Positions 27,684 through 35,961 of a DNA stretch of 64,000 nt are shown piece after piece (positions within the stretch are counted from its first letter, which is position 1; every line of letters begins with the position of its first letter). The notes below the pieces were generated by a model. That model was not told where the DNA came from. It did not search any database and saw only the letters and a list, made by a program, of their open reading frames with translations. The translations under genes and the position numbers were made by a program. The DNA comes from Erythrobacter sp. F6033 (lineage in GTDB: Bacteria > Pseudomonadota > Alphaproteobacteria > Sphingomonadales > Sphingomonadaceae): contig NZ_JALKAZ010000001.1 of the NCBI RefSeq assembly GCF_023016005.1, positions 1,984,001 to 2,048,000 of the forward strand. The letters run 5' to 3'.

Positions 27684-28753
27684 AGGCCCTGATCCTTCAC
27701 CGCAGCATTGATCGCAGCTGCGCCTTTTTCGAGTTGCTCCATCGTCGTGTAGCGACCGAAACCGATGCGGATCGAACTTTTCGCCTGTGCATCGGTCAGC
27801 CCGATGGCTTTGAGCACATGGCTGGTCTTGCCAGAGCCGCTCGCGCAGGCGCTGCCCGCCGAGAACATCACATTGCGGCATTCGGACATCAGGCGGTTCA
27901 CGTCCAGCCCATCGCGCCGCATATTGAGATTACCCTGCCAGCGCGCGTCCTCGCTGCCATTCAACTCCCACTCGCTGAACAATTCGCGGGCGCGGTTCCA
28001 CAGATTGAGAATATGCTCGCCGTCGCGCTGGCGTTGTTCTTTCGCGAGATGCGCCGCTGCGCCCATTCCGGCAACAAGCGCCGGAGAAAGCGTGCCGGAC
28101 CGGTCGCCCTCTTGCAGTCCGCCGGTAATCTGCGGATCAAGCTCAACCCCGTCCCGCACCCACAGCGCGCCGATACCTTTCGGTCCGTGAAATTTATGCG
28201 CGCTGATCGCGATCATATCGGCTTGGGTGATTTCCATTTTGCCGTAAGCTTGCACCGCGTCGATCAGGAACAGGGCATTGTTCTGCTTTGCCTTGCGGTG
28301 CCAATCGATGGTTGGCTGGATCGTGCCGATCTCGTTATTCACCTGCATCACCGCGATCAGACGGCAATCATCGGGCACGTCCTGCGCGGTGTTGCACTGC
28401 CCCTCTTTCGAGACATTGAGGATATGCGCTCCTCCCAAAGCCTTGGCCGTGTCATAAACAGCGGCGTGTTCAATCGCAGATATGGAAATGGAGCCGCCGC
28501 TGCCGGAACCGCGCATCGCAAGGTTCAGCGCCTCGCACGCATTTCCGGTAAAGATCACACGCCCGCCAGGAGGTAGCAAAGCCGCGACACGTTCCCGCGC
28601 AAGCTCAACGGAAGCCTTTGCCTGACGCCCCATTTTGTGCGCCGAATGCGGGTTGCCGAACGCCGAGCCATCCGGCCCATCAAGCCAGCGCAGCATCGCA
28701 TCGCGCGCTTCGGGCGCGAGCGGCGTGGTCGATTGGTAATCGAGATAGATCAT
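27680..28753 (-). CDS. Cysteine desulfurase, second copy (NifS/IscS-like)
   Basis: 357-residue PLP enzyme that removes sulfur from cysteine. K187 in SAHKFHGPKG binds PLP; the persulfide cysteine is C303 in SAGSACASGSGKTSHV; H96 lies in AIEHAAV. ATG at 28753 overlaps the stop of the preceding desulfurase gene (ATGA). The two desulfurases are clearly paralogous but differ in their active-site loops (ACASGSGK here, ACSSGTLK there), suggesting division of labour or different partners. Confidence 0.92.
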   Translation of the reverse strand: MIYLDYQSTTPLAPEARDAMLRWLDGPDGSAFGNPHSAHKMGRQAKASVELARERVAALLPPGGRVIFTGNACEALNLAMRGSGSGGSISISAIEHAAVYDTAKALGGAHILNVSKEGQCNTAQDVPDDCRLIAVMQVNNEIGTIQPTIDWHRKAKQNNALFLIDAVQAYGKMEITQADMIAISAHKFHGPKGIGALWVRDGVELDPQITGGLQEGDRSGTLSPALVAGMGAAAHLAKEQRQRDGEHILNLWNRARELFSEWELNGSEDARWQGNLNMRRDGLDVNRLMSECRNVMFSAGSACASGSGKTSHVLKAIGLTDAQAKSSIRIGFGRYTTMEQLEKGAAAINAAVKDQGL

Positions 28754-29739
28754 GAAAGCGAACCCCACGCATCGGCAAATCGTTCCAGATCTTCCGGGGT
28801 TGTGTTCCAGCCGATGCTCACCCGGATTGTGCGCGCGGCGACATCGTCCGAAACGCCAAACGCATCAAGCACCCGGCTCTTTTTGAGAGTACCGGACGAA
28901 CACGCGCTGCCTGCGGAAACTGCGAAACCCTGCCCGTCGAGCCGGATCAGGAGCGCCTGTGCGCTGTTGGATGGATGGGTGATTGCGAAGATGTAGTCGG
29001 CTTGGTCACCGATAGAGAGCGTATCTGCGGCCATCCGCTCGGCGAACTTGGCCCGATCGTCTGGCGTCGTCGCCCACGCTCCGGCTTCGAGCGCAGCGGC
29101 CATCCCCATCGCGCCGGGCAGGTTTTCCGTGCCCTGACGGTATCCGCGCTCATGCCCGCCAATCGGCTCAAGCATGTTGAAATCGCGCACCAGCAAGGCA
29201 CCGATCCCGATGGGACCGCCGAATTTGTGCGCCGAGATCACCAGCATGTCCGCATCAGGCAGATCAAGCTTCCCTGCGGATTGCGAACAATCCGAGAGAA
29301 CCAGCGCGCCAGTCGGGCGGATAGTTTGGGCCAATTGATCGACCGGGTTGATAACGCCAGTTTCGGAATTGACGTGCTGCACGGCAAGGACGGTGCGATC
29401 ATCGAAGACAGTGTCGTCCGATGAAATCTCAGAATCGGGTGCCGCGCGGAACACCGCGTCATGCTCAACCGCGCTGACAATGCGCCTGTCCACCTTGGCC
29501 TGTTGCAGACCAATGGCCAGAGCCTCGCTTGCGCCGCTTGTAAAGATCAGCTCGCCTGACCACCCGAGCGCCGCTTTGATACGGTCGCGCGCATCCTCCA
29601 GCGCGGCCTTTGCCTTACGCCCTTCCCCATGCGGAGAAGACGGGTTTGCCCACAGCGCGAAGCCATCTTCCATCGCCGCGCGCGCCTCAGGGCGCAGCGG
29701 CGATGTAGCGGCATGATCGAGATAGATGCGAGTGCTCAA
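28750..29739 (-). CDS. Cysteine desulfurase, first copy (short)
   Basis: 329-residue class V aminotransferase-fold protein. PLP lysine K172 (SAHKFGGPIGIGA), persulfide cysteine C280 (SAGSACSSGTLKKS), H93 (AVEHDAV), and the N-terminal IYLDHAATSPL. It is shorter than typical IscS (about 400) because of a compact middle region. First gene of a three-gene, translationally coupled set with a second desulfurase and a ferredoxin; divergent from the alpha/beta hydrolase gene with 120 bp between. Confidence 0.92.
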   Translation of the reverse strand: MSTRIYLDHAATSPLRPEARAAMEDGFALWANPSSPHGEGRKAKAALEDARDRIKAALGWSGELIFTSGASEALAIGLQQAKVDRRIVSAVEHDAVFRAAPDSEISSDDTVFDDRTVLAVQHVNSETGVINPVDQLAQTIRPTGALVLSDCSQSAGKLDLPDADMLVISAHKFGGPIGIGALLVRDFNMLEPIGGHERGYRQGTENLPGAMGMAAALEAGAWATTPDDRAKFAERMAADTLSIGDQADYIFAITHPSNSAQALLIRLDGQGFAVSAGSACSSGTLKKSRVLDAFGVSDDVAARTIRVSIGWNTTPEDLERFADAWGSLS

Positions 29740-29859
29740 GAATACCCTTATTGCGAACGATTCTTAAAAAATTGCGTAATGCGATGCGACTCGTATATAG
29801 AGCTCTCAACCGCAGGTGCCAGCCGGCACTTCGCGCACTCCATTTCTGCAAGGATTCCG

Positions 29860-30516
29860 ATGCCCTCAGTCATCTTTCCCGGCCCTGAAGGCCGCCTCGA
29901 AGGTCGTTTTTCGCCTCCACCGCGCCCACGCGCACCAGTCGCCATGATCCTGCATCCGCATCCGGAAGGCGGGGGAACCATGAATGATCGCATTGTTCAG
30001 CGGCTCTATAAGACGTTCGCTGATCGCGGATTCGCGACCTTGCGCTTCAACTTTCGCGGCGTTGGCCGCAGCCAGGGCAGCTTTGATAACGGCATCGGCG
30101 AATTGTCCGATGCCGCCAGCGCGCTCGATTGGGTGCAGTCAATCCACCCGGAAGCGCAGACCACTTGGGTCGCGGGCTATTCGTTCGGCGCGCTTATCGG
30201 GATGCAATTGCTGATGCGCCGCCCCGAAGTGCGCGGATTTATCTCGATTGCGCCGCCTGCGAACATGTATGATTTCAGCTTCCTCGCACCGTGCCCCGCA
30301 TCGGGCATCTTTGTGCAGGGTGCGGCTGACACAGTGGTTCAGCCGAATGCCGTGCAAAAGCTGGTCGATAAGCTGCGCACGCAAAAGCACATCACGATCC
30401 ACCACGACGAGATCCCGCGCGCCAATCACTTCTTCGAAAACGAAACCGAAGACATGATGAAGTCGGTCGACAACTATCTCGACTTCCGCCTCTCGCCGGA
30501 TTGTCCGATTAAATAG
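29860..30516 (+). CDS. Alpha/beta hydrolase
   Basis: 218 residues of the compact YcjY/dienelactone-like hydrolase type: HPHPEGGGTMNDRIV, FNFRGVGRSQG, nucleophile S108 in AGYSFGALIG, acid D157 in QGAADTVV and H190 in PRANHFF. Substrate unknown. AAGGA precedes the ATG by 5 nt. Its location beside iron-sulfur genes is seen in related genomes but gives no functional clue. It is followed by a terminator that begins at its own stop codon. Confidence 0.87.
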   Translation: MPSVIFPGPEGRLEGRFSPPPRPRAPVAMILHPHPEGGGTMNDRIVQRLYKTFADRGFATLRFNFRGVGRSQGSFDNGIGELSDAASALDWVQSIHPEAQTTWVAGYSFGALIGMQLLMRRPEVRGFISIAPPANMYDFSFLAPCPASGIFVQGAADTVVQPNAVQKLVDKLRTQKHITIHHDEIPRANHFFENETEDMMKSVDNYLDFRLSPDCPIK

Positions 30517-30540
30517 CGACAAGCTATTTAGTCGTTTTTT
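30511..30540 (+). terminator. Terminator overlapping the stop codon of the hydrolase gene
   Basis: AAATAGC (30511-30517) pairs with GCTATTT (30523-30529) and is followed 5 nt later by six T (30535-30540). The stop codon TAG lies in the left arm. Confidence 0.7.
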
Positions 30541-30544
30541 GTTT

Positions 30545-30756
30545 GGCGCCCTCAAGCGCCGGGCGCGGGCCATCCGGCCCGCTTGGCTACGCCGCATAAG
30601 CGGCGACGCGCAGTCGCGCTTGCGACGCCTGTGGCATCGAACCGTGCGCATCTCAACAACATAGCTGAGGGGCTCGGTCAGCATAGCTGACCGCAAGCCC
30701 GACCGGGCGCCCGCAGCGCCGTAGGCGCGAGGAAATCGCACGCCGGATGGCGTGCG
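30545..30756. repeat. Array of seven short hairpins in the spacer before tonB
   Basis: Perfect stems in order: GGCGC/GCGCC (30545-30549, 30556-30560); GCGGGCC/GGCCCGC (30565-30571, 30576-30582, loop ATCC); CGCCGC/GCGGCG (30590-30595, 30600-30605, loop ATAA); GTCGC/GCGAC (30613-30617, 30622-30626, loop GCTT); CGGTCAGC/GCTGACCG (30675-30682, 30686-30693, loop ATA); GCGCC/GGCGC (30716-30720, 30724-30728, loop GTA); CGCACGCC/GGCGTGCG (30737-30744, 30749-30756, loop GGAT). No gene is convincing in this 390-bp gap. It reads like a composite dispersed repeat or a structured non-coding transcript. Confidence 0.7.
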
Positions 30757-30798
30757 GAATATAAAAAGGTCCCAAATAACAACGCGAAAGTTCTTGTC

Positions 30799-30829
30799 TT
30801 GCAAATGTAATGTTGTAACATTGCAAATG
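30799..30829. promoter_or_regulatory. Operator-like palindrome with flanking direct repeats upstream of tonB
   Basis: AATGTTGTAACATT (30809-30822) is a palindrome with a 2-bp centre. It is bracketed by two copies of TTGCAAATG at 30799-30807 and 30821-30829, 22 bp apart, about two helical turns. It lies 81-111 bp before the tonB ATG, a good place for a transcription factor site. The cognate factor is unknown. Confidence 0.45.
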
Positions 30830-30909
30830 AGAGGTGCCTGTAGCGTCCTCCATTGTTCTACGCTGCTGGCGCCTTCTCACACAAAAAAGTGAGAGAGAGG
30901 AACAACGCC

Positions 30910-31593
30910 ATGAGCTACGCAAACACAGCCAACCGGGCGAACCCCGCCGCCATGCTTGGCGCTCTGGGGATACCCGGGGCTTTCGGAGCAGTCCTTGTCT
31001 TGGGATTGGCAGTGACAGTCACAGGGCCAACCAAGGATGATGAGCTGGCTGGATACCAAATTCCAATCGACGATATTGAGCCACCGCCCCCGCCAGAAAC
31101 CAAGCCGGAACCGACCGAGGTTACGCGCGATATGCCTGCTACCGTCACCCCGCCCACACGGCCGGATAGCGAATTGACGCTGAGCAATAGCAGCCCGATC
31201 AAGACATTCACCGAATCCGATGATTACGTAATCGGACCTGTCGAAGTCGTCACAACCGGAGGCACAGGCGACATAGCACCAATGCCTTCCCTGCCCGACC
31301 CCATTGCTGCTTCGCCGCGCAACGCACCAGGTCGCTGGGTCACAGATGCCGACTATCGCAGCAACTGGATCCGCAGAGAATGGTCCGGCGTCGCGGGCTT
31401 CGCTGTCACGATCGACACCAAAGGCAGAGTCAGCGATTGCACGATCACCAGCTCAACGGGGCACGCACAGCTTGATGAACGGACTTGCTCCTTGATCGAA
31501 AAACGCGCGCGCTTTAATCCGGCGAAGGACAGCTATGGCAATCCGATTGCGGGCACATACCGCAATTCCGTGAACTGGCGCCTGCCACAATAG
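30910..31593 (+). CDS. tonB: TonB-family energy transducer
   Basis: 227 residues. One membrane helix (about 15-37), a short proline-rich periplasmic linker (IEPPPPPETKPEPTEV), and a C-terminal TonB domain: RREWSGVAGFAVTIDTKGRV, DCTITSSTGHAQLDE, RARFNPAKDSYGNPIAG and NWRLPQ. It should couple proton-motive force to outer-membrane receptors, but no exbB/exbD or receptor gene is adjacent, so it is an orphan copy. The linker is short for a TonB that must span the periplasm. GAGAGG precedes the ATG. Confidence 0.85.
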   Translation: MSYANTANRANPAAMLGALGIPGAFGAVLVLGLAVTVTGPTKDDELAGYQIPIDDIEPPPPPETKPEPTEVTRDMPATVTPPTRPDSELTLSNSSPIKTFTESDDYVIGPVEVVTTGGTGDIAPMPSLPDPIAASPRNAPGRWVTDADYRSNWIRREWSGVAGFAVTIDTKGRVSDCTITSSTGHAQLDERTCSLIEKRARFNPAKDSYGNPIAGTYRNSVNWRLPQ

Positions 31594-31602
31594 GATGAAG
31601 GA

Positions 31603-31625
31603 GCTGGGGCCTATTCGGCCCCGGC
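31603..31625 (+). terminator. Hairpin after tonB inside the convergent small gene
   Basis: GCTGGGGCC (31603-31611) pairs with GGCCCCGGC (31617-31625), 9 bp with one G-T pair and a 5-nt loop, followed by TTCAACTTTTT. It overlaps the last codons of the opposing gene. Confidence 0.55.
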
Positions 31626-31820
31626 TTCAACTTTTTCTGCCGGAGAATCTCCGTCAGCGGTCGGCACCGTCCAGATCAGCACGTTACCGATTGCAATGAT
31701 TGCGAGGATAACCATCAGCGCAGGCTGCTTCACCTCACCCGTCCTCCTCCAAAAGAAAAACGCTCCAGCGATCAACGCGAACGCGGCCAGCATAACAATC
31801 GAAAGCACGATATCGGTCAT
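31611..31820 (-). CDS. Small hypothetical membrane protein
   Basis: 69 residues with two hydrophobic helices (about 4-23 and 34-52) joined by a basic loop (WRRTGEVKQ) and ending in an acidic tail (SPAEKVEAGAE). No family recognised. Convergent with tonB; its stop lies within the tonB terminator hairpin. Composition and a clean frame support a real gene. Confidence 0.6.
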   Translation of the reverse strand: MTDIVLSIVMLAAFALIAGAFFFWRRTGEVKQPALMVILAIIAIGNVLIWTVPTADGDSPAEKVEAGAE

Positions 31821-31953
31821 CGCGGCAATTACCCCATTTTACAAATGCGCAGCGGCTTGTCCTTGCGCTTGTAACAAACTCTCTACATCATGGCTGCAAG
31901 AGTTTGACTCGGCAATCGGGTCAAGCCGTCATGCAGCATAAATGGAGGATCAC

Positions 31954-32310
31954 ATGGGAATTTTCAGTTCAATCAAAGGCGCAATTTTCGGTTCAGACGA
32001 AGAAGAGAAGACAGAAGCAGCGCCAGCCGCAGAAGCTCCGAAAGAGCGCGCAGCGATCGCCGAAGTCGATGTGGTTGCACGCATTGGCTCAATCCCTGGC
32101 TCTGACAAGCTCAACTGGCAGTCTTCAATCGTCGATCTGATGAAACTGGTTCAGATCGATCCAAGCTATGCCAACCGCAAAGAACTCGCAGGCGAAGTCG
32201 GCATCGCCGGATACGAAGGCACTGCAGAACAGAACATCGCGCTTCACAAGGCTGTGATGCAGAAAATCGCCGACGCTGGCGGCATCGTTCCTGACGATCT
32301 GAAAAACTGA
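31954..32310 (+). CDS. DUF3597 domain protein
   Basis: 118 residues: short start MGIFSSIKGAIFG, an acidic/Ala-rich linker, then the DUF3597 core with KLNWQSSIVDLMKLVQIDPS, RKELAGEVGIAGYEGTAEQN and LHKAVMQKIADAGG. This core looks like a peptidoglycan-binding-type helical module. GGAGGATCAC directly precedes the ATG at 31954, which is why the in-frame ATG four codons upstream is not used. Function unknown. Confidence 0.85.
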   Translation: MGIFSSIKGAIFGSDEEEKTEAAPAAEAPKERAAIAEVDVVARIGSIPGSDKLNWQSSIVDLMKLVQIDPSYANRKELAGEVGIAGYEGTAEQNIALHKAVMQKIADAGGIVPDDLKN

Positions 32311-32364
32311 TTTGTCCGAACAACTAAATTGACAGTCTAACGACGCGGAGTATCACTTCGCGTC

Positions 32365-34203
32365 ATGACAGACACAAACTTTACACTCACACGCCGCCAC
32401 GCCCTTAAGGGGCTTGGCGGCGTTTCTGCTTTGGCGCTCATTCCGGGTTGCTCGGATATCCTCGGAAGCGCACCTGCCCTCGCTCCCGACGCGATGCTTG
32501 AGAAAATCGGCTATGACATGCTGGAGCATGAGCCGGGCCGCGCAACAGGCTTGGGCGTCGACACGGGCGACTATGCGGCATGGCGCGGCACGTTCGGAAT
32601 TCCCGGTGAGGAAGGCCGCGAGAAGTACAAGGCGACGCTCACACGGCTGCGCGATGAAGCGCGCGATTATCCCAAAGACGGGCTGACGGCTGACCAGCAG
32701 GTCGGCTTTGATGTGGTTGAAAGCGCCTTTGACAAAGCAGTTGAGGGTATGAGCCTTCCTTACGGTGAGGTCGCCGTGGGCAGCTGGCGCAACGCGCCCT
32801 ACTCCGTGATCCAGAACGTTGGCGGCTATATCGACTTCCCGCGCTTCTTTGGCTCAACGCAGCCTTTGCGCAGCGAAGAAGATGTCGACTTCTACCTGTC
32901 ACGCCTCGGAGAGGTTGAGGGCATCCTCGATGCGGAAACCGAGACGATGAAGGCGACCCGCGCGCACGGTGTGATCCCGCCTGACTTCCTGCTCGACAAA
33001 ACCATAGCGCAGATGGAAACCAATATCGCTGATGCAGCCAATAAAGGCGGCGCCTACACAGCGCCGCTCGCAGCGTCAGATGTCGGTGCGGCTAACGAAG
33101 CAACCGATCAAGCGGCGAAATTGGTCAATGACGGCCTGCTGCCCGCACTCCAGCGTCAACTCGAAGAACTCAAATCTCAACGTGCAGACGCCAAATCCGA
33201 TGCCGGAATGTGGGCGCAGCCCGATGGCGATGAATGGTATGCATGGTCCACCAGCGCATCGACCACCACTTCCCTTTCGCCAGATGAAATCCACCAACAG
33301 GGCCTTGATGAGCTTGAGGAACTGCATGGCCGGATGGACCCGATCCTTCAGGAAATCGGATATACCAGCGGCACCGTCGGAGAGCGGATGCAGGCGTTGG
33401 GCGATGATCCGCGCTACAAATTTGCCGCCGGCGATCCGGGCCGCAAAGAGATTTTCGACTTCATCGATGAACGTATCGAATGGATCAAAGCGCAGATGCC
33501 GCGTGCATTCAACGAGCTGGTCGATCCGAACATGGAAGTCGTCCGCATCCCGATCAATGAGGAAGCGGGCGCGCCCGGTGCCTATGGCGGCGCAGGCAGC
33601 AAGGATGGCAAAATCCCGGGCCGGTTCTGGATCAATCTGCGCGACACCGATCTACACCGCAAATACGATCTCGCCGATCTGACCTATCACGAGTCCATTC
33701 CCGGCCATGTGTGGGAAGGCGAATACTCAAACCGCCTGCCGCTGATCCGATCAATCCTCGCCTTTGGCGCATTCTCGGAAGGCTGGGCGCTTTATGGCGA
33801 ACAACTCGCGGACGAGCTTGGCGCGTATGATGACTTCAAAGTCGGGCGGCTCGGCTATTTGCAAAGCCTTGCCTTCCGCGCCTGCCGTCTGGTGGTCGAC
33901 ACTGGCCTCCACTCCAAACGCTGGACACGCGAACAGGCGAACCAGTTCTTCGTCGAGCGCAACGGTTCAAAACCGCAAGAGGTCGCGGGCGAGGTGGACC
34001 GCTATTGCAGCTGGCCGGGACAGGCGTGCTCTTACAAGATCGGTCACAGCGAAATCGTGCGTCAACGCGCCCGCGCCGAAGCCGAGCTCGGCGATGCCTA
34101 CGATTTCAAAGCGTTCAACACCGCTGTGATCCTCGGCGGCAATGCGCCGCTCGATGTCGTCGATAAGACCGTAAGCCGCTACATTGCAGGAGCAAGTGCC
34201 TGA
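32365..34203 (+). CDS. DUF885 metallopeptidase-like lipoprotein with Tat signal
   Basis: 612 residues. The N-terminus has a twin-arginine motif (TRRHALKGLGG) and then a lipobox-like LIPGC, so it is probably a Tat-exported lipoprotein. The DUF885 domain carries HESIPGH (H442, E443, H448), followed by FGAFSEGWALYGEQLADELG, whose glutamate can complete a metal site. Members are predicted zinc peptidases; the substrate is unknown. Monocistronic-looking, 38 nt before the next gene on the same strand. Confidence 0.85.
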   Translation: MTDTNFTLTRRHALKGLGGVSALALIPGCSDILGSAPALAPDAMLEKIGYDMLEHEPGRATGLGVDTGDYAAWRGTFGIPGEEGREKYKATLTRLRDEARDYPKDGLTADQQVGFDVVESAFDKAVEGMSLPYGEVAVGSWRNAPYSVIQNVGGYIDFPRFFGSTQPLRSEEDVDFYLSRLGEVEGILDAETETMKATRAHGVIPPDFLLDKTIAQMETNIADAANKGGAYTAPLAASDVGAANEATDQAAKLVNDGLLPALQRQLEELKSQRADAKSDAGMWAQPDGDEWYAWSTSASTTTSLSPDEIHQQGLDELEELHGRMDPILQEIGYTSGTVGERMQALGDDPRYKFAAGDPGRKEIFDFIDERIEWIKAQMPRAFNELVDPNMEVVRIPINEEAGAPGAYGGAGSKDGKIPGRFWINLRDTDLHRKYDLADLTYHESIPGHVWEGEYSNRLPLIRSILAFGAFSEGWALYGEQLADELGAYDDFKVGRLGYLQSLAFRACRLVVDTGLHSKRWTREQANQFFVERNGSKPQEVAGEVDRYCSWPGQACSYKIGHSEIVRQRARAEAELGDAYDFKAFNTAVILGGNAPLDVVDKTVSRYIAGASA

Positions 34204-34241
34204 CCCCACATAGCCTCCATCGGCAATAGCAGGAGACGCGC

Positions 34242-35873
34242 GTGGAACAGCTTGGACAAGACCTCGAAACCATGCGGCGCGTCCCGCTGGCGGACGACCA
34301 TGTCGACGCGATTTGCGAGATTGGCGTAGAAAAGACCTATCCTGCGGGCACAATCGTATCCGACCTCGGCGATCCGATGGATACTTTCGTTTATGTGATC
34401 GATGGCGAGCTGGAGGTTGTCGATCCGAGAACAGGCGAGCGGCTGCTCGAAGCGAGCCTTGGCCCGACGCAGTTTATGGGAGAGATCGGGTTCCTCAACG
34501 CCGGTGTGCACTATCTCAAAATGCGCGCTGCGAAAGAGACACGGGTTATCGAAGCGCCGCGCACGGCGATGCTCGATCTGATGAGCCGCATTCCCGAACT
34601 GTCCGATCACATCATCACCGTTTTTTCTGCGAGGCGCCGGAAGCAATTTGAACTTCGCAACTCGGCGGTAAAGATCATCGGTGCCGATCGTGATCCAAAA
34701 GTTCAGGCGGTAGAACAATTCATGTCACGCAACCGCATTCCGTTTCAAAGCTTCGATATGGATGCGCGCGATGCGGAGACTGCAAAGGTCTGCGATCTGA
34801 CAGGCCACGAGCCTTCCGTCATGCTCGGCACAGATCAGAAATTGGATGACCCCACCCCGCGTAAAGTCGCGCAATATCTGGGCCTCGATCTCAATATCTG
34901 CTCACAGCGCGATTTTGATCTGTTGATCGTTGGCGGCGGCCCCGCTGGTGTGGCCGCAGCGGTCTATGCCGGATCGGAAGGTCTGGACGCGCTTGTTATC
35001 GAAGACACAGCCATTGGCGGGCAAGCGGGCACATCCAGTCGGATCGAAAACTATATGGGCTTCCCGACCGGTATCAGCGGCACCGATTTGGTTTGGCGCG
35101 GTCAGATACAGGCGATGAAGTTCGGCACACGGTTCGTGATGCCGCGCCGCGTTAAAGGCCTGACGAAACGCGAGGACGGATCGTTCTGCGCTACGCTGGA
35201 TGACGGTGACGAAATCTGCGCCAAAGCCATATTGGTCAGCACCGGCGTGCAATACAGGCGATTGCCGCTTGAAAAGCTTGAAGAACTCGAAGGTGCGGGC
35301 GTGTTCTATTCAGCCACCGAAATGGAAGCGCGGTTTTGCTCTAACACCGAAGCGGTTGTCATCGGCGGTGGAAATTCCGCCGGGCAAGCGGCGATGTATC
35401 TCTCCCGCAGCGCAAAACACGTTCACCTGATCGTGCGCTCCGGCTCCCTCGCCGCGTCCATGTCCAGCTACCTTTCAAGCCGCCTCGAAGCGGATCCCAA
35501 AGTCACAATTCACTACCACACCAGCGTAAGCGAGCTGCATGGCGAAAGCTGGCTGGAAGGCGTCACGCTCAAAACACCGGATGGCGAGACACGGCAAGAT
35601 ACGACAGCGCTGTTCATCATGATCGGCGCTGCACCCAACACCGATTGGCTTTCCGGCTTGGTCGAGACCGACGACAAAGGTTTTGTTCTGACCGGTGCAT
35701 GCGTGGATCGGGAGACACCGTTCGAAACCGGCACTGACGGCATCTTTGCAGTCGGCGATGTGCGCAGCGGATCGGTGAAACGGGTCGCCAGCGCCGTGGG
35801 CGAAGGATCGGTCGTGGTCAGCCGCATCTGGACTTATCTGGATGAGCTTCAGACAACCGCTAAGTCCACGTAA
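34242..35873 (+). CDS. Cyclic-nucleotide-binding-like / thioredoxin-reductase-like fusion
   Basis: 543 residues. Domain 1 (about 10-130) is a cNMP-binding fold with FMGEIGFLN; the arginine that normally holds the cyclic phosphate seems missing. Domain 2 (about 143-218) is thioredoxin/glutaredoxin-like without a CxxC. Domain 3 (about 224-540) is a two-dinucleotide-fold flavoprotein with FAD loop GGGPAG (231-236), NADPH loop GGGNSAGQA (375-383) and AVGDVRSGSVKRVA. The place where thioredoxin reductase has its redox CxxC reads FYSATE (355-360), so it cannot reduce thioredoxin in the usual way. Probable function: a signal-gated flavin oxidoreductase, partner unknown. Confidence 0.85.
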   Translation: MEQLGQDLETMRRVPLADDHVDAICEIGVEKTYPAGTIVSDLGDPMDTFVYVIDGELEVVDPRTGERLLEASLGPTQFMGEIGFLNAGVHYLKMRAAKETRVIEAPRTAMLDLMSRIPELSDHIITVFSARRRKQFELRNSAVKIIGADRDPKVQAVEQFMSRNRIPFQSFDMDARDAETAKVCDLTGHEPSVMLGTDQKLDDPTPRKVAQYLGLDLNICSQRDFDLLIVGGGPAGVAAAVYAGSEGLDALVIEDTAIGGQAGTSSRIENYMGFPTGISGTDLVWRGQIQAMKFGTRFVMPRRVKGLTKREDGSFCATLDDGDEICAKAILVSTGVQYRRLPLEKLEELEGAGVFYSATEMEARFCSNTEAVVIGGGNSAGQAAMYLSRSAKHVHLIVRSGSLAASMSSYLSSRLEADPKVTIHYHTSVSELHGESWLEGVTLKTPDGETRQDTTALFIMIGAAPNTDWLSGLVETDDKGFVLTGACVDRETPFETGTDGIFAVGDVRSGSVKRVASAVGEGSVVVSRIWTYLDELQTTAKST

Positions 35874-35915
35874 TTGCGCCCATTTCGGGCTAGCCAACAC
35901 GGCTGAAATTCATAT

Positions 35916-35958
35916 AGTCCCCTTAATCATTGCAGTCTTTAGCTGTGATTAGGGGGCT
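35916..35958 (+). promoter_or_regulatory. Hairpin covering the ribosome binding site of the gene at 35962
   Basis: AGTCCCC-T-TAATCA (35916-35929) pairs with TGATTAGGGGGCT (35946-35958): 13 pairs with one bulged T and one G-T pair, 16-nt loop. The right arm contains AGGGGG, the ribosome binding site 5 nt before the TTG start. No T run follows, so it is not an ordinary terminator for the gene upstream. Confidence 0.55.
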
Positions 35959-35961
35959 ATC

